Assembly (NCBI GenBank): GCA_008704415.1
Contig: VXIS01000015.1
Span: 229,566-293,565, forward strand
Length of the DNA stretch: 64,000 bases
Reading direction: 5' to 3'
Source of the DNA: Sphaerosporella brunnea
Lineage: Eukaryota; Ascomycota; Pezizomycetes; Pezizales; Pyronemataceae
This document shows positions 10,319 through 22,170 of this stretch, piece by piece. The notes beneath the pieces are model-generated. The model was not told the DNA's origin. It saw nothing but the letters and a program-made list of their open reading frames with translations, and made no database searches. How positions within the stretch are numbered: position 1 is the first letter of the stretch; the number at the start of each line of letters is the position of its first letter. The translations under genes were made by a program, and so were the position numbers.

Positions 10319-11513
10319 ATTTGTGCTGATTTGGTCAGCCGATGAACATGTATGGTCCTACTATACCGCAAAGATATAACCGAAAACACTGCCAGATAGC
10401 ATTCAGTAGTCGAGAGCCCCGCAATCGTTGATTACGAGGTAAGATAGCAAGAAATGAAGGGTGGAGGGCGAATCCCAGCTAACTATAAGGATGATCTCGG
10501 GTATCTAGGAAACAGGATCCCGCCGCTTTGCGGTGTTTGCGAATCATCATGAAGTTGAAACCGAGAGACAGCCCTTTGTCCTCAGCTCTCGATTACCGAA
10601 ATCAAGCATTTGTATGAGGGGAGATCGACCAGGACTAGCGGAAGATTGAAAGTAGAATGTTTCTATTGCTTCGCCTGGGCTCGTTATCCCAACGATTGCG
10701 GCGACTGGGGAGTGCGTTACGTTTCTGAAGAAATATTTGCGGTCTTTTTCCTTGGGGTGCACCTGGAGTTAGGTCAGTGCGGTCATGGATCTCAGTCGGT
10801 CGCCCGCTCCAGTCCGCTTGCTGGGTGGCCGCATCGCCCGCCCAATAGCCCTGCAACGCAAGTCCCCCACACATTGCCACTAGAACGAATATGAAACAAC
10901 AAATCCAGCCCTGCCAGCGCAACAAAAACAAAGCCTCCAAAAAGAGGCGATATTGTGGCTGGCGAAAACGGAGAGGTGGAAAGATTTGAGTTGAGTTTTG
11001 TAGGTGGGAAATAATAGACGGCCTCCGAGCTAAATACCCAATTGAGCCTGTGTTGTTGAGACACAGGTCTTGCAGCAAAAGGTATGGTAAAAGCCTGTGC
11101 ACCGCCGCCTGAAAAGTTGGGTCTAGTTGACGAATATTGACAACATTACTGCAGGTAGCAATGAGGTTGATATGACAATCGCAGATAGCGGAAGGAGTCC
11201 TGGGACAACTTGTGACTTCAGACGAGGCCTAGGTTGCGAAAAAATTCGGACAGGCGAACTTTGGCTCAGAGCTGGACCCCGTGGCTAACAAAAATTAGCG
11301 CGTGGAGAGCTCGCTATTATAGGTGACGTACGAACCTCATCACTCGTTACGGTACACGAGTTCGAGGGATGAATGGAGTTGTAGAAGTGTATCGGGCAGA
11401 AAGCACCATGTGGTCCATGTATGATAAAAGTAGGGCTCAGATGAAGCCGGTCGAAGAAGAGAAACCACAGAGAAACCGGAGTAGATTTGAAGCACGAGGC
11501 ACCACAGCACATC
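10319..11513. other. intergenic, no supported gene
   Basis: A minus-strand frame (10635-11102) has one hydrophobic stretch near its middle (WICCFIFVLVAMCGG) but begins at GTG and has no recognisable domain, so I do not call it. The rest holds nothing I can support. Confidence 0.4.
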
Positions 11514-11864
11514 CTAATCCTGGTTCTGCAGATCCTCATATGCAGAAGAAATCACATCAAATCCCTCCTCGCTCTTCAACCTCCACGCGACCGTGCAGCC
11601 ATCCTTGAAACCCGCATCCTTAACCGTAGTCTTCCTCTTTTCCTGGTTGGTAACCACATGGAAACCGAGGTGGATATCTAATCCGGCGGGATCAATCATG
11701 GCCCCGAACGTGATGTCATCGGCAGATTCGGGGAGGTCGATGTCGAGGTGCTGGCCGTTCTCCTTGAGAAGCCTGAAGAGCTCCGTCTTGAGGCTGTATA
11801 ACGGGGTCGAAGAGTTCGCGTATAGAAGGGTCACCGTCTTGCCGCTCTTGAAGAACAGGGTCAT
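11514..11864 (-). CDS. small fungal protein, possibly ubiquitin-like fold
   Basis: A single exon of 116 residues from the ATG at 11864. The pattern is a short strand (TLFFKSGKTVTLLYA), a helix (PLYSLKTELFRLLKENG), a middle segment (ITFGAMIDPAGLDIHLGF) and a C-terminal KDAGFKDGCTVAWRLK turn-strand. This order and the 'xGxKDGxxVAWRL' ending resemble beta-grasp (ubiquitin-like) proteins. The acidic tail ends in YEDLQNQD and there is no diglycine terminus, so it would not be a conjugated modifier. No signal peptide or membrane segment. The fold assignment is inference from pattern; the biological role is unknown. Confidence 0.65.
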   Translation of the reverse strand: MTLFFKSGKTVTLLYANSSTPLYSLKTELFRLLKENGQHLDIDLPESADDITFGAMIDPAGLDIHLGFHVVTNQEKRKTTVKDAGFKDGCTVAWRLKSEEGFDVISSAYEDLQNQD

Positions 11865-12973
11865 GGTGGTACGAGAGGGGTTAATGTCAGCCTGCGAGGC
11901 AATTTAATATTGGCAGCGAGGGGACAAGCAGTGTACGTACCATGATGGTGGTGGTGATGGGAATGGGGTAACGCGAGCACGCGTGAAGCTGTTCTTTTGG
12001 TTAACACTAATTTGGCTGCCAAGTCTTCGCGGGCACGTGCCACACACAACAAACTTGAACAAAGGTCCTTCGTTGCTCCCGCAATTGGCTGTAAACCAGG
12101 GACCCTAGCGTCAGGCTTTTTTTTGGTGGAGGGTACAGTGAAAATTTACTCACGGAGCGTCACTCACTACGCCAAGCCCCCTCGCCGAAATTTGGCCGAA
12201 ACGCAACGAAGGGATGTAGCTTCCCCTCAAGCCATCTCGCAAAATTGCCGAGCCTGGGATTGAGGCCGCGGCCTCAATACGGGTTTGGTCATGGGCTTTT
12301 TTGCAAAGTCTTCGGTCCGGCTGGTCATGAACACAACCTCATTCTCTCACTAGCATTTGCGAGTCACCAGTAAGTATCATTCTGCGAATTTCCGCTGATA
12401 TGCATATCCTAATGCACTGAATCAAATGCGAGAACTGTATTCATTGATTTGTTACTGCCCACTGGTGTTTATTTTAATAGGAGTAGTTACTGGGCTTTTT
12501 ATGCCGACGCAGGCAAGTCATTTATGAAGCCGGCCCAACTGACTAAAATAAACAGCCAGTCCGACCTCAGAGGTCATTGAGAACACTGCAAACTCTCTAT
12601 AAGGGAGTTATCTCAATAGACGATTGAGAGCTCAAGGCGTCAGAGCTGGGACTGCTAAATTCTCCATATGTTCGGCAAGTGCATGGACGGACCGGGCAGT
12701 CAACGTCTGGCCTGTTCTTTGTCGGCCGATGAATCCAACCAACAAAGCCCCCACCACGCCGTCCACGAATCATTGGTACGAGGACAAAGAGTTGTATACA
12801 AAGTAGAGTAAACTCCCCTCAGTGTTCGCACTGTGCCTACGAAGGATCCAGGTGTTTGCATTATCTAAACCATACTAGTTAGTATGCATGTCATAGTCAC
12901 TCGCTTGAAGAAGTTAAGAAAATTCTACCACCTAACAAAGCTTCGCCCAACAAAGCCACGCAGTCAATTCCAA
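11865..12973. other. intergenic with a 20-bp perfect palindrome
   Basis: No gene seen. A perfect 20-bp palindrome, ATTGAGGCCGCGGCCTCAAT, lies at 12259-12278. The left edge is the promoter side of the minus-strand gene ending at 11864. Confidence 0.45.
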
Positions 12974-13302
12974 TAGGGGTATTCAATTTGGCTGAAAACA
13001 GCACCATATATGGGCCATGTAGTTGAATACCCCCCAATAAAAGATGCCTAAAATTGGGTATATTATGCGCCGCAAAAGTTGTTTCCTCTTGTCGCTTGTT
13101 TTGCGCCTGATTCCGGTGGATGTGAGTGCTAGCATGTGAGCCGCGATCATGTGGAGGACCATAATCGGTGGGGTATTTGGAGGTTTATTGATCCCCGACC
13201 ATCATTGAAATGAAACGGCATATTATGTGCCTAAAATGAAAGTAGACGTCCGTATTCTGGTACCATATATGGTGCCGTTTTCAGCCAAATTCAGTACCCC
13301 TA
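12974..13302. mobile_element. MITE with ~40-bp inverted ends, TA borders
   Basis: Left end TAGGGGTATTCAATTTGG and right end (inverted) TAGGGGTACTGAATTTGG. The match continues through GCTGAAAACRGCACCATATATGG. TA flanks both sides. A second internal inverted pair built on GCCTAAAAT/CATATTATG lies at ~13045-13075 and ~13218-13235. 329 bp, no coding capacity. Confidence 0.75.
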
Positions 13303-13810
13303 ATACTCTACCCTTACGGCGGGGGCAAATCCTAACCAAGTGCACGTCCACCAATTATAATCACTGTGAGCCTGCCTCCAAGCTACTGGCCATCATTGGT
13401 GAGGTGGGTCCGCTTTTCTCTCCTTCCCACCCTTCGGGGAGAGCGATCAGATTCCAACTACAACCTTCAATTCCCTGAAACGCGCGGTTGAGCCGAGTGA
13501 TATCCGATGCTTCACACATATCATAGGTGTGCAAGTTCCGGCATTATGTTTTTTTCTCCGCGCCTCAATCATAAGTCTCAAAATCCACATTCGATTCCTC
13601 GCATAAGAATAAGCCAAAAAAAGGCGCACATATCCCACAACATCCAAGATCAAAACCAAAAACATCAACACCGCAAACCGTCTATGCCAAAGTTAACATG
13701 TGAAAAAAAAAAAAAAAAGTATTCAAAACCCAACATCGTGTCAAACGTTCAAAACGGCGATCACTGCCCCCCATGTTGCCTTCCCCACAAAACCTCGTTC
13801 CTCCCGGCGA
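13303..13810. other. intergenic, no gene seen
   Basis: Contains an A-rich run near 13703-13718. It lies downstream of the minus-strand F-box gene and probably includes its 3' UTR. Confidence 0.4.
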
Positions 13811-16639
13811 CTACCTCCTCCTAACACCCGCCACAACCCCGTTCGCCACAGTTTCAAATCTAATATTCCTCCTCCAAAGTTGTGTACACTTTTCGACGCC
13901 GCCATTATCAAGCCACCTCTGAAGGTTCTTGCACTGGCTAACATCAAAGACCTCCAGATTATGGCAGCCCTCGACGACCGCCTCGACGCCGACACCGGTG
14001 ACTCGAACACAGCCTCTAACGCTCAGTTCTTTCAGCTCCAGTAGATGCAGGCCAATAGCTCTCAGCGAAGAATCCGATACCGCCGAGCCACAGAACGAGA
14101 GTTTCAGGGTTGACAAGTGCTGGCATCCTAGCGAGAGGACTTCCGTAGCTGTATCTGAGAGGGCGCAGCAGAAGGACTATTTGCTTGGTTAGCTAGTGGA
14201 GGGGGGAGAAAGGGGGAGGAGGGGGATTACGAGATCAAGGCTGCGAAGGCCCTTGGCAGCGGTGGTGAGGAATACTACCGAAGAATCCGTTAGGTAGGTG
14301 CAATCTGCCAGACACAGACTCTGCAGCCGTTCGAAGCGTGTCAAACTCCAGCTCTGGAATCCCTGATCTGTGATGGTGGTACATCTCGTAAGATCCACGT
14401 GTTCCAGCCGCTTAGCGGCGTGTGCTGCCAGATGGCTCATCGTCCTATCAGTGACGTGTTTGCAGTAAGACAGCGTGAGGGAGCGGAGGTTAGGACATCC
14501 GATGACGGTGCCTGCAGGTGGATGGACCTGCGGAGGCGGAACGTGGCGTGAGGAGGAGGGATGTTGTTGTTGCTGCTGTTGGTGAGGGTTGTGATTATTC
14601 TCGGCCCACATAGGATGAAACTCGGGAACTACCCAGCCGACTACTCTTGCAAGGAGTGTATCAGAAACCTTTCTGCAGTTCGAAAGGTCGATTTCCTCCA
14701 ATCCTTTGGCGCGATTCGACATTTCCAGGACAGCCTGCCCCGTGATATCCCAGACGCTTTTCATGATCCAGCGTTTGACATTGTGACCGCAGAGGTTTGC
14801 CAGCGCCGTGAAGCCCTCATCGGATATGTGGAAGCAATGGGAAATGTCCACCGTGTGTGGTCGGTGGCCTACAAACGGCGCGATGCTATCGATCAGCACC
14901 CGGTCGTTGATCACCCGGTTGTATGGCTTCAAGTCGAGGACTTTGCATAAGTGCGGAGAGTAGCTCAGGAGACGGGACCAGTGGGTGGACACGGCACGCA
15001 TGCGCATCAGCTCGGGCAGCTCGAGGTATTTAAAGATCTCGTTGAGGATGTCGTCGTCGAACTGGCCAATATTGAACCGGCTCGGCTTCCGGGAAAGGAT
15101 TCTCACCCCCGAGGTTTTGGGACGTTTGGCAGGCGATTTCTCAGGTGGTGTGGTGACGTGTTTCGATTTGGAGGCTGACGAAGGGATTGGAGTCGAGGAT
15201 GACGACAGCGGAGAGGATTTATCTTCAGTCGGCGACGAACTGCCGGACGGCGTGGGTGGAGCCAGAGAACCCCGGCGGGACTTGGAGCGCACCATGGCGT
15301 CGAAGTCGGTGGGGATGTACGGATCTGGGTCGAAGGGTTCGACGACATTGAGATTGTTCGGTCCCGTGGCATTGAATGGTGACTCCGTGCGAGTTAAACT
15401 TAGATGCGGGGCCTGTAGGTTTTGCATGTCTGAGATGTCCATCCTGTCGACAGAGCGATGAGTCGGAGCGACGACGAATGGCACCGCATTGTTTCCCATT
15501 ATCATCCCGCCGTGGCCGGCCATCCGTGTGCGTGCCGTCTTTTCGAGCTGCTGCTGCACCTCCGGCGGACACTTCTTCCACAGCTCCGCGAGCACGCCCC
15601 CCCCTATCACCAGACATTCTACATAGGAAATCGACCGCACAGTTGCCGTTCGCTTGGGAGCAAGCGACAGCCCCGCAACCTCGCCAAAATACTGTCCTTT
15701 CTTTAGTCTCGCCTTAATCTTAACTCGCGCAGGATCCGATTCGTCCACCACCTCGACCTCCCCTCGCACGATAAAGTATATCTCCCTGCCCTGCGAATTC
15801 TGCTGTATGATGGACGTGAAAGGATTGAATGCACGAGGCTGCGCGCTCAGGCCAAGGAAGTGCAGATTCTCCGGCGGCAGATTCGCAAACAATGGTAATT
15901 CCTTCAATAGCTGACGAATATTGACCGCCACGCTGGCGAGTGCCGACGCGCTTGCCCATTGACCACCGGGCGTGAGACCCTGCGAGCCCAATCCATTGGC
16001 CATCGTCAGCGCCGATTCATCCAAATCCATCTCGCCATCATCCACTGGCCGCTTTACCCCGCCGCTGCGCGTAGACTCCCTCTCCTTCTTTTTTTTATTC
16101 AACAGCGTCAACCGCTCCTCCGCCTCTTCACGGATCGCGCGCTCCACCTCTGGAAATTTTGGCAGCTCTCTCTGCAGGGCCTCTTTGGTGAGCACCATCA
16201 GCAGGCACTTGCTGCGGGCGATAATGGTAGCGGTGCGCGGGATATTCATCAAGATACCGATCTCGCCAAAAAACGCGCCGGGCCTGAGTTCGGCGTATGT
16301 GCTCTCACCATCACGGCTGGTAACGGCCACGGTGCCGCGCACAAGCCAATACATAGCCTTCGCATCGTCGCCTTCCGTCAGAATGTAATCTCTGGGGGAG
16401 TGCAGCTGCGGGCGCAGATGTGTAGCAACCGCGGATAGAAACTCTTCCGGGGCGGCCTGGAACAACGGGAAGCTGCGCAGCCGATCCAGCAGATCCAGTG
16501 GCATGCCGTTCTGGGTGGTCAGAGGCGATGGCCGGATCGGTCGTGCTGGATTGGCAGAGCTCTCGTACGAGTGCACGATCTCTAGAGTGTTGACGCGGTT
16601 GGCCCCGGCCGAGGAGCCGTGAGCTCGGCGGCGGTGCAT
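13811..16639 (-). CDS. dual cyclic-nucleotide-binding, F-box, leucine-rich-repeat protein
   Basis: Two exons (16639-14231, 14176-13811) with a 54-nt intron give 924 residues. Residues ~52-175 form a cyclic-nucleotide-binding domain whose phosphate-binding cassette FFGEIGILMNIPRTAT keeps the Glu and the Arg nine residues later. Residues ~240-370 are a second such domain (YFGEVAGLSLAPKRTATVR) with one extra residue and Lys at the Arg position. A Ser/Pro-rich basic linker follows, with a PKA-type RRGSL site and a PAKRPK nuclear-localisation-like motif. An F-box (FDDDILNEIFKYLELPELMRMRAVSTHW, split here as FDDDILNEIFKYLEL and PELMRMRAVSTHW) comes at ~525-565, then AMN1/Grr1-like Cys-containing leucine-rich repeats to the end, interrupted by a Gln run. 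By family knowledge the F-box recruits SKP1/cullin and the repeats bind substrate. Regulation by cAMP or cGMP is inferred. Confidence 0.93.
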
Positions 16640-17216
16640 AACGGCGGGCGGCTGATGATGAGCGGGGGGGAGAGGGGGAAGGAAGGACGGATACGACCGC
16701 CGGGGGGGGGGGGGGCTAGCTAGCTACTGCTGCGGCTGGATGATGAGCGTGTGGGAACGCGGGCGGGAATCGTTTTCGAGCGGGGCGATGGAACGCGCGG
16801 GGTTTGGGGGGGGGGGGGGGTGGGATGCGGATGAAAGCAAGCCAGCAAGCAAGTTGGTTTTGGTTTGCGGGTTCCTGTATGCAGGTAGCACGTGTCGTTC
16901 GTTCGGGGTTTCGATTGCGTCGCTGTGTTGTTTCGTTCGTTCGTCCGTTCGCTCGCTCGCTCGCTTGCAGGATCGTTGGCTGGCAGGACGTGGTGGTTGG
17001 CTGGTTTGCCTGGCGGATGCGGAATGTGACGACGACGACGATGACGGAGAATGGCAACAAGCGAACGAAGCAGACGGCGACGATGACGGCGATGGCGGTG
17101 ACGATATGGATCGATGTTTCTCCACCCCCCCCCCCCAGTTGTGGGCAGCAATAGCACGGCAGTTATTGATTGCTTGATTGAGGCGAGAAGCAGCTTCAGA
17201 TGGCACGAGATAACTA
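16640..17216 (-). promoter_or_regulatory. ATG-free upstream leader of the F-box gene
   Basis: On the minus strand no ATG occurs for 577 nt upstream of the start codon at 16639. The stretch contains G/C runs of 10-15 and TCG/TTCG microsatellites near 16930-16975. This is consistent with a long, upstream-ATG-avoiding 5' leader. The transcription start is not visible. Confidence 0.45.
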
Positions 17217-20174
17217 CATATAACGATGATGTATCTATGCCCCGAGCAACTACATCTGCGCGAAAACAATAAACAATAGCGCTGAACTAAGCAGCAATGT
17301 CCCTTTCCTTCTCCCTTCCAATCGGATCGCGAAGTCCTTCGTTAACGTTAACGTTGCTGAGAAGGTGGATCGCGGTAGGGCTGGCTGACCGCTGAGGTGA
17401 TGTCGTGCATGGTGAGTGAGTACAGACTCACACGCAAGACGCGTGTTCTCACGCTGATGGCCAGGCCAGGCAGGAAAACAGGTCAGGAAAGGAAACAGAA
17501 GAGTTGAATAGGGGGAGCTTGAAACAAAACGTAGCCTTCTCTCCAGAAGCGCAACATATACGCACTTGTACATACAGCACACTATTATCCACCTCCCATC
17601 AACGAAAAAACAAATCCCCCATAGCAATATTTACGGTCTCTATAACCATCGAAAACGACCACGGCTTATGCCATGGACACTCATCTACTCCGAAAGCGTT
17701 ATGGGCACACGTGGTGGGTGGATGTATGGAGAAGCTCGAATCGAATCTGCGCGCGAGCAATAAAACCTCCTATCGATATCGATAGTACCAGCTGCCGGCC
17801 GCCTCGCCAAATCCATCCCTGATCCCACCCGCCTATCTTCGTTTCGTTTACACCCGCGAAAAGCAAACAAGCAAACGGTAATTTTGCATAAATGAAAACT
17901 GTGTCTGAACGAAAAAATAAAATCACAAATATACTTCACACCCACCGGCATGAATATACCGCGTCGAATTTTTCACCCCGTGCAGCTACGTTGTGGCGTA
18001 AACCTGAAAATCGCCGACCGGGACTATCCGCCGCAGCGAAAAGCCAAGATCAACAGCAGATCGATATACCTAGAGAGCGTATCACACAGTGAAAAGGTAG
18101 AATATAGAGAGCTGTTGTCGAAAATGAAGGCAACAACTTTGGAAAAGCACTCCCCGAGAAAAGGGTATGAGTGATAGCTGATGATGCATGATAACCCATC
18201 ACATGGGAAAGAAAGCGAGAACCAGTTAATAGAACCCACCGCTTCTTTCCCTTTAGAGTTTGCCCCGGTGCTTGAAGGTCAAGCCACGTATTATTGGCTC
18301 TAGAGTACTCGAAGAGCGGGAAATATGAGAATCACCCCGGGAGGGAGCGGGAGCGGGACGAGCCGGGTGGCGAATATCAAAAAGTTTGTTTTGCGGCCTT
18401 ACAGTTACTAGCGAAAACGTAAAGTGTGAGCCGCCTTTCCGAGTGCTTTCCGAGGCGGCAGCTGGGGAGTGGTTTGAACTTGCGGAACGGCGCGTTTTTT
18501 GTTTTTAATCATATTGTATTCGGTCGCATGCGGCCATGACATATATAAGAGAGAAGAGACTGTGCTACCCCTTCGGCGGAGCCGACGACTGGGCCTGCGG
18601 CCCTTCTAAGGAGAGGAACTGAGGAAATCAAATCAGGGAGGGAGGAAATCAAATCAGGGAGGCAGGAAAGCGCGACAAGGGAATTCGTGACGGCGCGTCT
18701 GTCCTGGTGTTGTTGTGGCGGCCTGAGGTGAGAGCCCCGGAACTTGACGGAATGGAGCGGTATCTAGGTTAATCGAGAGGCAGAGGCTTTGATTAACAGC
18801 GTTAATCACGAAATCGCACGCTGTCGGCTGGATCGCCGCCTCATGGAGTCGCAAGCCTGGATGTCAAAACAAAATTTCAAGCCGTCAGCCAGCCGAGCGA
18901 GGCCAGAGATGCCCATATTTCGCGCTCTTCCTCATTAACGAGTAGATCCGGTATACTGCAGTACGTAAGCAAAAGTCTCGATGATTGCACTGTGAGCTGA
19001 AAGTTTTACAACACCGCCGGCGTTTGGTCTAAGAGCTACAAAAAAATTGATGGTCAATCAATGTGATGTGAACTACAGTTTAACCCGGTGTTAGGCAATT
19101 TCATGCGTTTCCCGTTGACATTTTGTGCTAGCTCGCTTAGAGAGGCACTTAAAGTTTAAGAATGCGGATGCAAAGATTGAGGTTTTTCCAGGCGTTGTTG
19201 AGATACAATTAAAATCGTGTGCTGTGCTTTCTTAAATGCAGTAAACGCAAGATCTCACGCTAAAAACTAAGATTCCTACGACCAAGGCTGTGTTTCAACC
19301 GCTTCACGTCCTCCAAAATGTTTCCAAGATTTATTCCAAACTCTCTTTTATATGAAGACACAATCCCGAGGGTTTTGAGGCAAAGAGTCCAAAACCGGTG
19401 TTATGGTGTCAGGTACTGTAAGTACTCTAGGATGCTCAACTCAAGCCTATCACGTATCACTTATCCTGCCGGGAGGGCCGCTTTCTAGATCGCCCAGGGC
19501 ACCTCGACAGGCAGGAACTGGAAGGTGGAGGTGCTATGATCTTATGAATAAGACCGATCGTGAGCTCGACCAAAAGGAAGAAAAAAATTGAAACGGGCAC
19601 GAGTGATGTGTGAGGAAGGAGAAAAATATTGACGATTCAGGCTTGCAATGAGAATTCTTTCGTCCACTTAGAACAGAAAGAAGGAGGTGTGTGGTCCGAT
19701 TTACAAGACTTCAAGGACACATCGTCAGGAGATCGAATGGCCTGTGATCAGCGCCCAGAGCCAGATGGTCTAGTGACCCTTCATCTACCTGCAGAAGACC
19801 TACAGCTATATCCAACCGCATGAGAAATTCCCCACCAGCGGCCCTTACAGTACCGCCCCGTGTGAGTACGAGTAGAGTGCGGCCCGAGTATCAATACAAG
19901 GTCTTTTTGTAGCAATGCCTTCGTCTTTTTCTGCAGCCTGCTATGTAGCTTTTCAACTCGCTTTTCGTTTGTGTGCGGGGGTCCTGTTTATTCTCGAAAA
20001 AATATTGATCTTCTGCACATCGCTGAGTCACCGGTAATCACTCAGAATAAAAAACGGGAGGCAAATGGCCGAACGCGAGTCGACTTACTAAGAGCGGTTC
20101 GCTTATCGGCTTGGCTCTGCCTCCGTCGATCTGTGTAGCCCGACATTCGGCATCCAGATCTGAGCAACGCTCAT
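17217..20174. other. intergenic, no gene seen
   Basis: Divergent spacer between the F-box gene (minus) and photolyase (plus). It holds two adjacent copies of GAAATCAAATCAGGGAGG near 18621-18663. I found no supported gene. Confidence 0.45.
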
Positions 20175-22170
20175 ATGAGGTATCCAAACCACGTCTTCGC
20201 ATCCGCTCTCACCGTCAAAAAACTACCACATCCAGCCAAGACCAATATTCCCGCGATTCAGATTTCCACCTCCATACGCACCGCCCTCCACCGGCTCACC
20301 TGGCCCATGCCTCCCAAACGCAAACTCGCAACAGTAGCAGCTGCAGCTGCAGCTCCCCAACCCAAAAAGAAGCTTCAAACAGCCCTTCCCACTGCGGCCG
20401 CAGAAGCAAACTACGATGAAGGAATCGTAGACCCAAAATACTATCCACCCGTGCTCTCCAATGCCCGTTGTGCGGCCTACGTCTCCGGCGAGCTTCCGAA
20501 GCCGATCGACAAACTTACAGCCACACTTTGTTCCAGTACGCACACAGTGGAGACTGGAAAAGCAGTGGTACACTGGTTCCGCACCGACCTGCGGGTTGAC
20601 GACAACACGGGGCTTTCCCTCGCCGGGAAGTTGGGGAAGCCGTTGATTGGGCTTTATATCGTCTCACCACAGGACTGGGAGGCTCATATTGTTTCGCCGG
20701 CCAGGGTGGATTTCATCCTGCGGAGCCTGGAGATGTTAAAGCAAGATCTGGAGCGGTTAGAGATCCCACTGTGGGTTGAGGTGGCGCAAAACCGCAATGA
20801 TATCCCGCGGAGGGCGGTGGAGTTGTGTCACCAGTGGGGAGCGAACCATCTGTTCGCCAATATGGAATATGAAGTTGATGAGCTCCGCCGAGACGCGAAG
20901 GTAGTACAGTTGGCGAGGACTAAGGGAATGGAGGTACAGGTGGTTCATGATACTTGTGTTGTTCCTCCGGGGGAGTTAGTGACCAAGGCGGGTCTTCCTC
21001 CTTTTACTTCTGCCCACAAAGTGGCTAACAGGCTGCGACATGGAGGGAAACAGTCAACCGGCAAAGCTTTCGCTGTGTACAAGCCCTGGTACAAAGCCTT
21101 CCTCGCTCGCGTGGCCGAGAAGCCCTCGCTGTTAAAACAGCACCCACCGCCACCCGCAAACCCACTATCCACACGTACCCATTTCGCCCCCCTCTTCACC
21201 TGCCTCATTCCCGCAGCACCGGAAAACAAATCTCTCACCCCGTCGGAAACAACAACAGTCCACACCCTCTTCCCAGCCGGCTCCCACACCGCGTTATCGC
21301 TCCTCGATACCTTCATTGCGCAACGAAGCCGCGCCTATGCCACGGACCGCAACCTCCCCGCAAAACCCGGCACCTCCATGCTCTCCCCTCATTTCTCAGC
21401 CGGCACCATCTCCGCGCGCACAGCAATCTGCCGCGCTAGGTCTGCCAACGCCGAGAAGCTTTCGGGCGGGCAACAAGGCCTCGATACCTGGATATCAGAA
21501 GTTGCCTGGCGAGATTTCTACAAACACGTGCTCGCGGCTTTTCCTTACATCTGGTTCTTAACCCCCAACAAAGACCGAAAAAAAAAAAAGATAAAAAGAG
21601 GTCGGGCTGACAACAAACAGCATGAACAAACCCTTCAAACCCGCCCTCGCCTCAATCAGCTGGATTCACGGCGCTGAAGCTACCACCCGCTTCACCGCCT
21701 GGACCTCGGGGCACACGGGCTACCCGCTCATCGACGCCTCCATGCGGCATCTGCAGGCCGAAAAATTCATGCCGAACCGACTACGCATGGTAGTCGCCAG
21801 CTTCCTCTGCAAAGACCTGCACCTCGACTGGCGGCGCGGGGAGCAATACTTCAGCTCGCAACTAATCGACGGCGACTTCGCGAGCAACAACGGTGGCTGG
21901 GGCTTCGCCAGCTCGACTGGCGTCGATCCGCAGCCATATTTTCGCGTGTTTAATCCCACCCTGCAAGGGGAGAAGTGGGATCCGGACGGCGAATATGTTA
22001 GACGCTGGGTACCCGAGCTGAAGGACGTGGACGCGAAGCAAATACACAACCCCAGCGCTGAGGTTAGGAAGAGGACGGGCTATCCGCCGCAAATTGTGCA
22101 GCATGATGTCGCGAGGAAACGGGTGGTTGAGATGTATAAGGAGGGCATTGAGAGGGGGAAGTCGGATTAG
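20175..22170 (+). CDS. phr1: class I CPD photolyase (deoxyribodipyrimidine photo-lyase)
   Basis: Two exons (20175-21553, 21621-22170) give 642 residues. The 67-nt intron uses a weak GTTCTT donor and a CTGAC branch site, and joining across it restores FPYIC-MNKPFK. The enzyme reverses UV-induced cyclobutane pyrimidine dimers with blue light, using FAD and an antenna chromophore. The N-terminal alpha/beta domain starts at VVHWFRTDLRVDDN (~residue 130). The C-terminal FAD domain carries WISEVAWRDFYKHVL, GYPLIDASMRHL, NRLRMVVASFLCKDL and NNGGWGFASSTGVDPQPYF. The first 44 residues are basic, Ser/Thr-rich and lack acidic residues, like a mitochondrial presequence. A second in-frame ATG at 20307 begins MPPKRK, a nuclear-signal-like start with PKKK shortly after. 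Confidence 0.95.

Noticed and set aside
10635..11102. 155-codon minus-strand frame with a hydrophobic segment
   Set aside because: Begins at GTG, has no early ATG, no recognisable domain and a composition like the surrounding spacer.
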